From Campylorhamphus procurvoides (taxonomy: Eukaryota; Chordata; Aves; Passeriformes; Dendrocolaptidae), in the NCBI GenBank assembly GCA_013396655.1, contig WBMV01001031.1:635053-699052 (forward strand): 64,000 nucleotides of DNA, read 5' to 3'. Shown here one piece after another: positions 44,381 to 57,072 of this stretch. Numbering within the stretch: position 1 is the first letter of the stretch; each line of letters begins with the position of its first letter. The translations under genes were made by a program, and so were the position numbers. A model generated the notes under the pieces. It ran no database searches and was not told where the DNA came from. It saw nothing but the letters and a program-made list of their open reading frames with translations.

Positions 44381-47190
44381 TGGAAACCTTCAGCTCAGGC
44401 TGGAATAAGCCCTTTCAGAAGCCAATCCATCTGCATTTGAAGCAGTTTATATACCTGTAAACCACCCACAAATCCAGGTCAAAATGTGTAACTCATTTCA
44501 CCTAAGACAAAAATATTTCTTCTGACTCTTAGAGTTTTGACACAGATACTTTTTAAATATACAATTTTAAATTAACTGTAAATTAAATAACGTGCCTAGG
44601 GTACAAGGAAATTGTTGCCCTCGGTAAAAGGATGAAGAAGATTTAAGTTTTGGTGAAAAGTCCTTCAGCAAATGAATAGCACGTGCAGAACAGAAAAACA
44701 GAGTGACCAATTCTTCACCTCCCATGGCTGAAGACAGTGAAGGGTCTGGACACTTCTCAACTCTTAGAAAAAACAACCATTTAAAAGATTTACCTGAGCA
44801 GTGCTCCATAATCCCAAAGCAGAGAGGGTTAAGGGAAAAGCTAGAAACACATATTGAGGGATTAGAAAGAAGGACCACAGAGCAAGGTCTGCAGAGGTCA
44901 AAGCACTTGGTTTATCAGAGAGGGGTGAGAGGGGCACTTTGATCACAGTTGGAGAAACCAAAAAGGATAACAAAAACCTGGAGGAGCAAGCACTTCATCT
45001 AGGGAAGAACAGATATCAATTGCCAGGGGTTACAAGGGGAAAAGGGCCAGAATCACAGAGGAAAAAAGCAACTCTTGAAGTCAAGGTGTGAATAATTAAT
45101 GACTGAAGAAAATTACCGAAGGTTCTCGTGGCTGCTCCACTGCCAGAGGCCTTTAACACAAGGGTGAGTGTTTCTCTACCACAAATGTTCCAGTTCCATG
45201 GAGTTATTGGAGCTCTGAGAAATCCCACAGCCTTCAGTGAACTGTTCACCCTACAGAGTCCCCACAGAAAACAAACCCCAAATTTATACTATTTTTTTTC
45301 CTCATATACTATTAAAAAGTACAAAGAAACTCTCCAGGTAGAGATACTGCCATTAAAATACCATTATGGCTGACAGTGAAAAGAGGCAGCAAATGTCCCT
45401 CCTGCTGCCCTGGGAGCCACATTCCTGCTTTTAGAACAAATCCAGGGAGAAGCACCTGGTGACAAAGTCCTACTCCTCCAAATCCCACTCTGCTCTCTGC
45501 AGGTCAGGGGCCAGCTCTGACCCAACCTAAGGGACAGAGAGAATTACCACGGTCAGCAACACACAGGTTGGCAAATTGTGCTGCTCTTCCACCTCCTACC
45601 TCCATGTCCTCTCCACCTTCCCAAAGCCCTCCTGCAGCACAGACAGCCTGGCTGGGCTCTCCTCTCCTTGCTGAGCCTCTGTCCCAGCGGTGCCTGCACA
45701 TCTGGGCACCCCCAGCTCCACCCAACCCAAATTGCGCTGCCCTTAATTGAGTCGTTAAGGTAATCACTGCTGTCAGCTCGTGTGCTCACTACAAACAGCA
45801 ACAAATTACTCTAAGGATGTTTTTTTTTTCCCCTTCTGAGCAAATAAATCAATCAAGGGTTGGGTGGCTGCTTTGGGTTCTCAGTAGCTACATGGCATTT
45901 CTAAAATAAAAGCCACGAACAAGTGACTTGTCATCAGTCAGTGCCTTCATTTTCCCCTGCTGAGTTCTAAAATATGTCAATTAAACAAGCAGTGGAACTC
46001 CTGATTTATAGGAGGAAGGGTTTGGCCAAATAGAAGTTTCATCCATGGGCAAATCTGTTTGTTATCCAACAACTTGTCACTTTTCTAAACCTCTGCCAAA
46101 GGCTGTTATTGATGGCAGAAGGCAAAACCAGCACAGAGAAAGCAACTTTTTTGACATTCACACCACAAAAATCATACCAGGCACAAAAAAAAATGTTATC
46201 TAAGAGTGAAAAATGCATAGATATTAATTTGACCTAAATGTAAAAGCAGCTTTTGCCCAAAGAAGGATTTCATACACCACATCTTACCAGGTAGGCACAG
46301 ATTAGCACATAAAGCCACCATATCACAGCATTATGTGGATTTCAGTGACTCTTCACCGAGCTGAGATCAATGTATGTAAACACAGACCAATGTTTTTATA
46401 CTGTACCCTGAATTTGGCATCCCCTGGGAGAGCAGAGCAGAGCAGAGAAGTGAAGGGGTGCCCCAGCACTTTGGAGGGAGCAGCTGTGAACAATCCCCAC
46501 TCCAGGAGCTCGGAGCTCCTGGCAGCTGATGAAGCACCAGCCAGGTCTCCAGTCGAGTGTCACACTCCTCTTTTAACCCCCCAAGAGATCCAGCCACTCT
46601 CAGAAAGGTCTGAAGTGACATCCTGAAAATTAGCAGCTTCAGATGGTCGTGTGAGCGACTGTTCCTCTCAAGAGGAAACATTCATTATTTGCAGAGTTCA
46701 GTCCATGCATTATTTATTTCTTCCCATGGTTCTATTTGTGTTTTCTCCGAGTGGGATTCAGGCCAGGGATGCTCCTGAAAGCCCACCAGGACACTGTAAT
46801 TTGGTGCAGGTGTTTGTTGTTTTACACAACACCTTTTACACCATCCTTTGATTAGTCGTGACAAGTTACCTGCAGGGCAAAAGGTGACATCCTTTAGTTC
46901 CTCGGGAAGCACGGGAATACAAATTTCCAATTAATTTTGGCCTTGCAGGTGACAGAACCAGATGCAGAGGATGCAGAGAGTGTTGTGCCACCTCTGGTAG
47001 ATCCATGTGCAGTGCTGGGGGCTCTCCTGGGTGTGTCAGGGAGCACAGAGGGGGTGATGCTGCAGCCTCAGGCCATGCCATGCCCAGATGTGCTGCCAGG
47101 GCTGTTCCTGCTGCCCAGCAGAGCTCTGCCCGTGCTGGCAGCACAGCGAGGGCTGGGCTGCTCTGATACCCCTCAGGGAGGGTGGAAAAC
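44381..47190. other. Unique non-coding DNA
   Basis: About 2.8 kb without recognised repeats, apart from short T-runs near 45290 and 45821 and an AGCAG triplet near 46431. Frames at 45504-45804 overlap on both strands and show no domain. Confidence 0.5.
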
Positions 47191-47353
47191 ATTGGCACAG
47201 AGAAGCTGTGGCTGCCCCTGGATCCCTGGGAGTGTCCAAGGCCAGGTTGGAGCACCCTGGGCTGGTGGGAGGTGTCCCTGCCCATGGCAGGGGTGGCACT
47301 GGATGGGCTTTGGGGTCCCTTCCCACCCAAGCCAGGCTGTGATTCTGTGATCC
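47191..47353 (+). mobile_element. CR1 LINE fragment, type A 3' end
   Basis: GGCACAGAGAAGCTGTGGCTG, then AGTGTCCAAGGCCAGGTTGG, the CCATGGCAGGGG box and a TGTGATTCTGTGATCC tail. A short internal deletion removes the segment between the CAGGTTGG and AGCACCC blocks seen in other copies. Confidence 0.95.
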
Positions 47354-50300
47354 AGCTGAGCTGGGGGGTTGGCAGAGGGCTGAAGGAGATGGCCCCAGTG
47401 ACAGATGGGCTGTCCCAGCACTGGTGATAGTTTTGCCACAAATCATCAGAGCTCCTGCCTGGAAGACCAATTGTCCAATTCATCTTTGGGCAGCACCATG
47501 GAGACTCCAGGAGAGGAGGATGGGGGAATCAGACATGGGGCCAGGATGGGAAACAGCAGCTTAGCCCTGCTGGCACCTGTGTTTGCCAAAGAGTCCTGGC
47601 AAATGGTGCTTTCCACTGCCAAATTGCCATCCTCTCACATCAAATAAGGTGATAATTTGAGGGAAATTAATTCCAGCAGAAGCAGAACTGTGCTAGCAGA
47701 TAACCCAGTGGTGCTGCTGGGAGTGCCAGGCTGGTCACTCATCTAGTCCTGTCTACAGCAACAGCCCTTTGCCTTTCCCCACAGTTTCTTGGGGTTTTAG
47801 GGTTATCTGTGAAGCAAACAGAACTAAACCCTACTAACTCTGTGCCTGACACATGGTTTATAAAAGACCCTGAAAGCTTCATCCCTTCCTGTCACCAGCT
47901 CCCTCAGGAAGAGCTGTAAATCATGTCATCATTATAAATGAAAATATCAAGCCATAAAGGATATTTTAACACATACTGTTCAAAGGAATACCAAGGCAGC
48001 AAAGCTTTGTTTAAACTTTCTTCCCCAATACAATCCAAGAAAACCCCCAGAGTACCAGCAGGGTCAGGATGTGATTATGGAACAGCAACACCACTCTGGC
48101 CAAAGGCAGATTTACCCCCATACTCCATTTTTAGCACTGAACAATTAGGGAAGGAAGTAGAAACAGGGGAAATTAGCACAGAGGCTTCCTGAGGGAATTC
48201 TTCAGCATCCTAAATTTTGCAGCACAGTGGCTCTTTAATTGTCACATAACTCTGTTTTCTTTGCCCTCAAAAACTGTGATCCTTTGGGTGAGCAATGGAT
48301 TAAGTTTCCCCTTCTTACACAGGATCAGCAATTAATTAGCAGGTTCACAGTCACCATGGCCCTTTCTTGGGATAATTAAAAATAAAAGTCTAATGCCACT
48401 TTAGGAATTAGAGCTTAAGGGGTTTCACTTTAGGAAAACAGTTGAAACCTTGATTTAAACAGTGAAAATTATGCAGGTTCTGAAAAGACAAGATCTGCTA
48501 CAAGCCTTTGGCACAAGAAGGGAGAATGGAACAATATGATTTCTATAGACATTCAAACCTCCTTTACACTCCGAGCACTCTGAGAAAGCACCATAAAAGC
48601 AAAGGTTCAGAGGGCAGAATGAAGCTGTGCTGGGGTTGGGATCAGTTAAGACAAAAAAGTGAGTGGGAGTGAACAACTGATACTCAGCAGCAAAGCAGAG
48701 CTGTTTTCCAGAGCTGGTACTTGCATTTAATACCCGATTGGTTTGGAAAACCACTTTAGAGATAAATGCACGTCTGGGCACAGGTAATATATCTGTTTGC
48801 CTTGTCAGACCCACACTCAGACGTGCACTTTCTCTGCTCCTCTTTGATGAAGACAAGTCTTTCACTTTTATGACCGCTGAAAGAGAGGAAAAAGCTTATT
48901 TTTGTGAAGTTTTCCAACCCAAAACCCAACAAGCTATACCCTGGCACAGGTTTGTGTGTTAATTCCAAGCAGAAAGGCCCCACTGGAACAGTCTAGCTGT
49001 TAGGAATTAGTTATTAGGGATTCTTGGCCGTGAGGATGGGCAGACCCTGGCCCTAATCAAGGTAAACCTCCCAACACAGTCATGAGGAGAGAAAAAAAGG
49101 TTTTTTAGGGAAAATAAAAATAGTTAATACCTGAATCCCACGAGCACAGTCAAACTCAAGACACTGCATCACTTTGACCTCCTCCTGCCTTTCTCCTCCA
49201 ACCTATTAGCAGGGAAAATGTAGCTGTTAGAAGGTTTTAGGTGTGATTTGATAGCAGCAGCCCTGGAGATGTGTGACATCAGCCAGTTGTGTCAGGTGGC
49301 CAGGAGGAGCAGCTCTGCCAGTGCCAGCGAATCGATGGCACGTTCAGGGCTGAGGAAGGTCCTTGTCCTGCAGCCAGAACTCATCACATAAAACCCTCTG
49401 TTAGGATCAAAATGAAATTTAGCCCTGGAAGGCACATTTGAAACGTCTCCCTTGGACAGGGCAAAGATTACCTGTGCAGAAGTACTATCTGAAGCAGCAA
49501 ATCAGTGTATTCTCTGTTCTGCTGAGGGGCAATGTTTCAAATCTAGCAAGATCCTGAAAGGGCCTTTTTATCTGGGTGAACATTGGGATTTTCTCCTGTT
49601 ACAGACTCACTGTCACAGCCCAGCTCCACCCCACCAGACATACATTTACTCAGCCATATGAAAATCCAAGAGGTGTCAGAGGAATGATTTTAGGAGTGCC
49701 GTGGGAAAATAAATAATACAAAATACTTGTCACACAGACACCTCAGACTTCATGTTGTAACAGTTCTCTGGAGTGCCAAGAATTGTCAAGATTCCCTGAC
49801 ATTCTCATCCCAGACTCTCTAGATCAATGAACCTTAGTCCCAAAATGCTGCCCTTCACCCACCAATCCCTCATAACATAACCAGCCTATTTCATGGAAAA
49901 AATCAGCCAAGCGAGGACCTAATGATCCCTTTTTCCATCAGCAATGCAAGTTCAATTTGCAGCATCTAAAATGGTAAAAATAACAATAATAATAAAGGAA
50001 GCGACACAAGTGACATTTAAAAGGGTTTGATTGATGCTCAAGCCCATGGGGAAAGAAACATGGAGCTTCAGATGGGGTAGGAATGCTACTCACTAAAATA
50101 AAGACCTTGAGACTGAAAGATCTTAATCCTGGGAAATAAAAGGGGGAAGGGAGGAAAAAAAAAAAGAAAATGAAAAGATGAAAATAATTCCTGGGACTTT
50201 TGTGCCTACAGAACAAAAATAACCCAAGCCAATAACAAAAACATAAATGTAATGCAATTGAGGCTGCAGTTTCAAAGTCCTAAAAGCCATAATGCTTTCT

Positions 50301-50755
50301 GGCTAGAAAACAAATTTTCTCCCCAGTATTATAGGATTTAAGAGCAGCAGATTTTGTCAGTGGATTTAACATGATGAATCAGGTAAATTGGAGGCTGAAT
50401 CATCATTATATCCCCAGGCATCTGCAGTGAAATAGGAAGGAAGGGAAAATGAGACATTAGAGAAGCACCTAAAGAATGTTCAGGAAACCACATGAACACA
50501 AAATGTGGAGTGAAAATCACACCAGTTTTTCACGGCCAGATGGGTTTTGGGAGCCAAAAAGAGATACAAGAGAGGGATTTCTGAGCCTCCCCAGAGCAGA
50601 GGCTAAAACTGCACCACCACGAAGTCAACCTGAGAAACACTGGAAGAGCAGGAAGAAACCCTGTGTAAGTGATGAGATGGATATAAACAGAAATCTCCTG
50701 AAATCACAAAGAGTGAAACTGAAATAACTCCACAGCAGCTGCTCCAAGAACCACG
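47354..50755. other. AT-rich unique DNA
   Basis: About 3.4 kb, the longest CR1-free stretch recognised. Contains an A-run near 50155-50165 and an AAT patch near 49978-49995. A minus frame at 48455-48865 (136 codons) has no recognisable domain. Confidence 0.5.
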
Positions 50756-51102
50756 GCCCCAAGTGCTGCCTCTGCATGTCTTCTAAACCCCTCCAGGGAT
50801 GGGCACTCCACCCCTGCCCTGCAGCTGTGCCAGGGCTGGACAGCCCTTTCCAGGAAGGAATATCCCAATATCCCCCCTGCCCTTCCCTGTCCCATCTGAG
50901 CCCATTCCCTCTGCTCCTGTCCCTGTTCCCTGGGAGCAGAGCCCGACCCCCCCCGGCTCCCCCCTCCTGGCAGGGACTTGCAGAGCCAGAAGGTCCCCCC
51001 TGAGCCTCCTTTTCTCCAGGCTGAGCCCCCCCCAGCTCCCTCAGCCCCTCCTGCTGCTCCAGCCCCTTCCCCAGCCCTGTTCCCTTCCCTGGACACACCA
51101 AG
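50756..51102 (-). mobile_element. CR1 LINE fragment lacking its 3' end
   Basis: Begins near CGGCCCCAAGTGCTGCC and continues with AAACCCCTCCAGGGATGGGC, CAGCTGTGCCAGGGCTGGAC and CCTTTCCAGGAAGGAATATC, like the type C copies. It then passes CCATCTGAGCCCATTCCC, GCAGAGCCAGAAGGTCCC and CTGAGCCTCCTTTTCTCC, which match the 14366 type D copy closely. The 3' tail is absent. Confidence 0.92.
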
Positions 51103-51623
51103 TGTCCCCAAAACTGGAAGTGCCAGAGGGCAGCAAAGCCCCGGGGAGATCCTGTTTTAGCTCTGACCCACTTTGGAAGCACCTTGATATTTACTCGACA
51201 GTCATTTCCAACTTCTTGCCTTTGGAATTTGCCATCTGCGTTTTAGATCTGGATGTCCTCAATGCACCCAAATTCTGGTGCAAGGAATAGAGCAGGAGGG
51301 GCTGCCAGAGCCCCCTGTGGGGACAGCCCCAGGTGTTCCCTGCACACACCTGGCAGTGTCACCTGGGCCAGTCCTGGTGACAGCACCAATGTCCTCAAAG
51401 GTGCCCGTCCCGAATTGCACAGATGTGAGAGCACAGGCACAGCTACCCCAAAACCTAAACCAGGGGAACCACAGCTCTGGGCATTTGCATAACAGAGACA
51501 GAGGGGGAAGGAAACTCGCTCAGATCTTGTGTGTTTGAAAAGGGAGTTCAGTGAGACTGAAAATGGGAGCTGAGATTGCAGCAGGAGAGGGGGAAAACAG
51601 GCTGGGACATGAGCAGAGCTCCC
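51103..51623. other. Unique non-coding spacer
   Basis: Moderately GC-rich. An ATTTGCAT octamer (reverse orientation) lies at 51483-51490. Nothing else recognised. Confidence 0.5.
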
Positions 51624-52119
51624 TCAGTTTGGGCACCACAATATGGGAAAGAGATTAAACCACTGGAGAGTGTCCAAAAGAGGGCACAGAGATGGGGAAA
51701 GGCCTGGAGGGGCTGTGTGAGGACACTGAGGGCACTTGGGGTGTCCAGCTAGACAAGAGGACACTGAGGGGACACCTCATTGCAGGGACAACTCCCTGGG
51801 CAGGGGCAGAGGAGGGGCAGGCTCTGATCTCTGCTCTGTGGGGACCAGGGACAGCACCCAGGGAAGGGCTGGAGCTGTGTCAGGGCAGGGTCAGGGGGGA
51901 TCTCAGGGAAAGGTCCTTCCCCCAGAGGGTGGTGGGCACTGCCCAGGCTCCCCAGGGCAGTGGGCACAGCCCCAAGGCTGCCAGAGCTGCAGGAGGGTTT
52001 GGATGATGCTCTGGGGCACAGGGGGTGACTCTTGGGGCTGATTCTGTGCAGGGCTGAGGGTTGAAGTCCATGGTCCTTGAGGGTTCCTTCCAGCTCAGCA
52101 TATCCTGGAATTCTGTGAC
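51624..52119 (+). mobile_element. CR1 LINE fragment, type B 3' end, long copy
   Basis: CAGTTTGGGCACCACAATATG, GAGAGTGTCCAAAAGAGGGC, GGCCTGGAGGGGCTGTGTG, TGATCTCTGCTCTGTGGGG and CCCAGAGGGTGGTGGGC, ending CCTTCCAGCTCAGC and TGGAATTCTGTGAC. About 500 bp, with the same family and interior as the minus copy at 21731. Confidence 0.95.
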
Positions 52120-52684
52120 AGGGGGAGAGGGGACGTGTCCTCACCCCCAGGTAACACTGCACATGTCCATGGCCAAGCAACAAAAACACCAAATCACTTT
52201 GATTTAAAACTTCTCCTGATCAGCCTTTCAACCTTCAGCCAAACATCAGCTCATTAGCAATAGGTCAAAGCCACATGGTATTTAACTCTGGATTAAATAT
52301 CACTCTCATTCTCAGCAGGGAGCCAGGGCATTAACATATGTCTTGTCATGTATTTTCCCCTCCTGTTACATCCAATTAATTATGCCTCTTTCCAAAGTCT
52401 TCTCTGAGATTTTATGGGAAAGGAAAACCCATGTCAGCAGGGAGAGGATGAGCCTCAGGAGAGAGAGAGCAACAGGAGAAAACAATTCTTCCCTCTCCCC
52501 AGAGCTCTGCCCACCGTGAGGCTGCAGAGAAACCAAGGCAAGGATTCTCTCCTGGCTCAACATTCCTTCAGCTTTCCTAAGGATTTCACTGATTGCAAGA
52601 TTTCATTAACATTAATTAATAAATGTTGAAAACCACAGGTTGTTTCATCCTGACTGGTGTCAAGCACAGACAATAAAACAGAAT
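52120..52684. other. Unique non-coding spacer
   Basis: AT-rich toward its right end. Nothing recognised. Confidence 0.5.
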
Positions 52685-53275
52685 AGAATCACAAATCCCA
52701 GATTGGTTTGGGTTGGAAGAGACCCCAAAGCCCACCCAGTGCCACCCCTGCCATGGGCAGGGACACCTCCCACCAGCCCAGAGTGCTCCAAGCCCCGTCC
52801 AACCTGGCCTGGGACACTTCCAGGGATCCAGGGGCAGCCACAGCTTCTCTGCCCAACCTGTGCCAGGGTCTGCCCACCCTCCCAGCCACCAATTCCTTCC
52901 CAATATCCCATCCATCCCTGCCCTCTGGCACTGGGAAGCCATTCCCCCTTGTCCTGTCACTCCAGGACCTTGTCAATGGTCCCCCTCCATCTTTCCTGTT
53001 GGCTCCTTCAGGCACTGCAAGGCCACAATTAGTTCCCCCCGAAGCTTCTCCTCTCCAGACTGAACAATCCCAGCTGTCCCATCCTTCCCTCCCAGCAGAG
53101 CTGCTCCATCCTCTGCCCATCCTGGTGCCTCCTCTGGACTCTCCAGCAGCTCCAGGTGCTCCCTGTGCTGTTCCCCAGGGCTGGAGCAGCTCTGCAGGGG
53201 GGTCTCACCTGGGGGCAGAGGGGCACAATCCCCCTGCCCTGCTGCCCATGCTGGGGGAGCAGCCCAGGGCACAGA
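52685..53275 (-). mobile_element. CR1 LINE fragment, type A 3' end, longest copy
   Basis: AATCACAAATCCCAGATTGG, box and body, TCTTTCCTGTTGGCTCC, CCAGACTGAACAATCCC, TGCCTCCTCTGGACTCTCC and GGGGTCTCACCTGGGGGC. About 590 bp. The long open frames over it (up to 215 codons on the plus strand) read CR1 antisense and are not genes. Confidence 0.95.
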
Positions 53276-53910
53276 CCATGGCCATGGTATATGGGTATCA
53301 TGACAGTGAAAACAGAATGCCTGTAGGCACTTCCACTTCTGACTGGCAAAACTAAATCCCTAAATTTTCCAGTTTCTCATCTTTGCCACTTCTTCTGCCA
53401 TTTTGCAATAAATATTGTTAACTTGGTGACAGGATATTCCAAAGCCTTTAAAGCAAAACAAACTGCTGGAACATTCCTCCTGCACAGAAACATTCCATCT
53501 CTTTCACGTTACACTGAAAGCATTTGGGCAAATATTTTGATGTTAAAAAACATTGATTTTTCTTCTACAAAGTCAGGGATGTTGTGGCTGCAGCAGCTGC
53601 TTTTCACTCATGACACATTAATAGTCAACTTGAGCAGAAGTTATAACCTCAGGTTTTTAGGTGAAAGAGCCTCTTAAGCAGAACGTGTTGAATGATACAA
53701 AATTCTTATTTATTTTCATGGTACCTACAGAAAAAGATTTGCATGTTCAGTAACAGCTGAGTGGGGTTTGGTAGAGCAGACATAAACACTCCATGGATTA
53801 TCCAAAAAGCATTTGGAGCTGGAGATGTTTGTTTTCACACTGAAGTGATAAATACAGAGGGAAGTTAAACTGCATCTGTGAGACATAAAAAAGCATTTCA
53901 GACAAATCTT
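53276..53910. other. Unique non-coding spacer
   Basis: AT-rich. No repeat or gene recognised. Confidence 0.5.
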
Positions 53911-53954
53911 TCGGGTCCCCTCCAACCCAAACCCCTCTGTGATTCTATAATTCA
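53911..53954 (+). mobile_element. CR1 3' tail only, type A
   Basis: TCGGGTCCCCTCCAACCC, AAACCCCTCTGTG and ATTCTATAATTC: about 44 bp of sense tail. Confidence 0.85.
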
Positions 53955-54039
53955 CTGTCAGGAAGGTTGAAGGCAGCCACAGCCATTCCAACCTCACCCA
54001 CCTCCAGGCACAAACTCTGCATTGGTGTCTCATGGAGGA

Positions 54040-54330
54040 TTTAAGGGACCCCAAAGCCCATCCAGTGCCCCCCCTGCCATGGGCAGGGACACCTCCCACC
54101 AGCCCAGGGTGCTCCAAGCCCCGTCCAACCTGGCCTTGGACACTCCCAGGGATCCAGGGGCAGCCCCAGCTTCTCTGGGCACCCTGTGCCAGGGCCTGCC
54201 CACCCTCCCAGCCACCAATTCCTTCCCAATATCCCATCCATCCCTGCCCTCTGGCAGTTTAAGGCCATTCCCTGTGTCCTGTCCCTCCACCCATGTCCCA
54301 GGTCCCTCCCCAGCTCTCTCTGTAGGTCCC
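54040..54330 (-). mobile_element. CR1 LINE fragment, type A 3' end
   Basis: TTTAAGGGACCCCAAAGCCC, the box and full body, CCAATATCCCATCCATCCC, CTGGCAGTTTAAGGCC and TCCCCAGCTCTCTCTG. The extreme tail is diverged. Confidence 0.94.
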
Positions 54331-55041
54331 CCCACAACCATTTCCCATGAAAAGCTGGGATTTCACCCCAGGAAGTATTTTATGGAAGGGAAGGGCTGTG
54401 CAGTTTGTAATGGGGCTTTCTGTTCCAGCAGACTGTGAAATGCCAAAGTCCCAGAGAGATAAAAGTTAGGTTCAGGTCATCAGGAAGCTATTTCAGCTGT
54501 TTTCAAATGGCCTTTGAAGGACCCAAGGGATGCTCAGAGGTGACTAGAGGATGTAAGAGGGTATTTTCTAACCCATAATATACTAGTCAATATAATAGTG
54601 ACATTGAGACTCGCAAGAGCCTGTATTTTATACTAAGCCTCCCACGACACCCAACCTCTCTCTGGGCTTCAAAAACCATCCAAGGCTCTGAAAGTTCCCT
54701 TTTAATTTTGCCTGCAATCCTCCTGGAAGGTCTCTGCTTCTATTAATGGCTCTCATCTATCATTTAAGCACAGAGCCCCTTTCTATCAGGCCTGTGATCA
54801 GGGAGTAAATGATCCTGACAAAACAACTTTGTTTTTATAGCTTTCTAATCATTTTGTTATTATGGAGTTCTGGTTGCAGTGATAACTCTGTGATTTACAA
54901 GCTGTTGTTCTGGTTGGAGGATATTGCTGTAAGTGCCACCAACAAATGTAATATTTATGGTGGTGTGTCCGTATCCAACACAGAATTTTAGGTAGGTGTT
55001 TTATGAATGAATGTCACCTGCTAAGAATGGACCTTTCCTAA
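54331..55041. other. Unique non-coding DNA
   Basis: Nothing recognised. Confidence 0.5.
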
Positions 55042-55212
55042 GGAATCACAGAGATTGGAAAAGACTTCTGAGGGTGAGTCCAACCTTTCACTGATCACCA
55101 CTTGGTCAGCCCCACCAAGTGAACACCTCCAAGGACAGAACCTCCAGCACCTCCTGGACAGCTCCTGCCAGTGCCTGACAGCCCTCGCAGTGAAGTTCTT
55201 CCTGAATTAATG
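55042..55212 (-). mobile_element. CR1 LINE fragment, type C, older
   Basis: GAATCACAGAGATTGGAAAAG, ACTTCTGAGGGTGAGTCCAAC, GTGAACACCTCCAAGGACAG and GTGCCTGACAGCCCTCGCAG, then GTGAAGTTCTTCCTGAATT. Confidence 0.9.
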
Positions 55213-56667
55213 AATAACAAATTAATTCCATTGGGACAACCAGCCTTCCTTACCCTGTCATGGTGAGCAGGCCTGGAGAATTTGGGATGGAAGTGCCAGT
55301 GTGATCCCACAAACCCTCGATGGGCTGAGCTCGGTGTGGCAGTGACCACTCTGGAGCATCTCCATGATGGTCACAGACACTCCAGTGCTGGAAAAATCAC
55401 AGCATGGTTTGGGAAACAAAAGAAAGAATGTGATAAAGCCATCAGAGATTCAAGCTGAGCCCAGCTCAGGTGCTTCTGGATCATATATCCAAGAGGCACT
55501 GGTGATATCTGTATTACCTGTGACAGCTTTGACTGTTACAAAGATATATAAACTCATCTAAGGATGGTTTACTTATAGAGAAAGATATCCCATAGGAGAG
55601 GAAAATGGATTTTGGTTCATGGCAGAATTATTTTAGGGGTCACTGATACAATTTTCTGAGAACTGAAGTTTTCAATGAATAAATAGTTCTGATTCTCAAA
55701 CTCTGTGCCACTGAAAATACCTCTTAAATACTGTTTGTTATCCTGCATTTTATTAATTATACAAATACTGGAGACCACATAGAGCCCTTTTTCACCTTTG
55801 TTGGTGGCTGTAACACTTTGAGGACTGTCACTAGAGCTGGGAGGTGCTGCCTGCCCACCCAGAGGGATCCAGGGCTCTCTTGTGCCTTCTCCTGGGGGAT
55901 CCTCTTCTTTTGGGGCCAGGCAGGAATGGGAATAACCAGCATTCCTGGCACTCTGGCCCCCCGTGGCTCCAGCAGCTCTCAGCCTCTGCTCAAAGGAAAA
56001 GGAAGATTCCCTGATGTGCTCAGATCCATCAGGTTTCTTGGCAGCCAAGAGATTTTGGGCCATGGGGCAGCTCTGGGGCACAAAAGAAGTTTCTCTAATT
56101 TAAACCTCGGCTTGCAGTGAGTTCTCCCCCTCCTCACTATTCCCCACACTGACTTCCAAGATCTCTTTTTACTTCTGCATTTTCATTCCTGCCCAAACAG
56201 CTTCTCCTGACCCAGGGAATCTTTTCCCTAAGCTCCTACTCTGTCTTTTCCAGAGAACAATTCTATTTTTCACTCGCATCTCCTGATTTCCTCTGTATCC
56301 CTTTGAAGTCCGGTTGTGTTTCATTCCATGATCCCTGATTTTAAATAATTCCTGCTCTACCTCAATCTAGAGAGGAAACCCACTGGAGAAGCCGTTTCCA
56401 TAGCAGCTCCAGAGCTTCAGACAGAGAGAAAATTGCTGCTGGAACTTCTGGAGGAGGGATACAAATGGAATTAACTCACCATGCAAACAATTCCCCAAAC
56501 CTTCTGTAAACGGCGCTAGCTTTAATGACACCTGGGCTGGAGCTGGACTGATGCTGTTGGAAAGGTAAGAACTGCTTCCAGAAATTTTCCCCAAATCAGG
56601 AAATTTAGGAAATTAGGAAAGAAAACTCCAGCTCTGTGCTAGGAAACAAATCTCTTGGAGAAAAAGT

Positions 56668-56689
56668 AAAAAAAAAAAAAAAAAAAAAA
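56668..56689. repeat. Poly(A) run of 22
   Basis: Read directly; the longest homopolymer in the window. It is not preceded by a recognisable retrocopy. Confidence 0.9.
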
Positions 56690-56910
56690 CCCAACAATCA
56701 AAAAGACTATTTGTTTCATGAATAGTCTTTCATGGCTGTTTTATTACTGCAGACTATGACAGCTACAAGGTTTCTATCCAAAACTTCTCTAAGGCAGATA
56801 AATATCCTGTTAATCCAGTCCTACCTCCCAGAACTGCATTTTAAAGTCACCCTGGAGGCCAGAACTCACCCAATTGTCTCTGCAGCTTCTACTCGCTTAT
56901 GAACCTCTGT

Positions 56911-57072
56911 ACAAAAAACCAAACAAAAATACAAAAACAAAAACAACCAAAAAAACAAAAAAAAACCAGAAAAACCAAACCAAAACAACAACAAGAAAAA
57001 AGAAACAAAACAAAAAACCACAAAAAAGAAACAAAACACAAAAAAAACACAAAAAAGAAACAAAACAACCCC
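56911..57072. repeat. CAAAA-type low-complexity block
   Basis: About 160 bp made almost only of A with interspersed C and a few G, including repeated AAAAAGAAACAAAAC segments. Confidence 0.92.

Noticed and set aside
52708..53355. 215-codon plus-strand open frame, the longest in the window
   Set aside because: It reads the type A CR1 at 52685-53275 in antisense. Similar frames recur at every type A copy because the repeat has few stops; no protein family is recognised.
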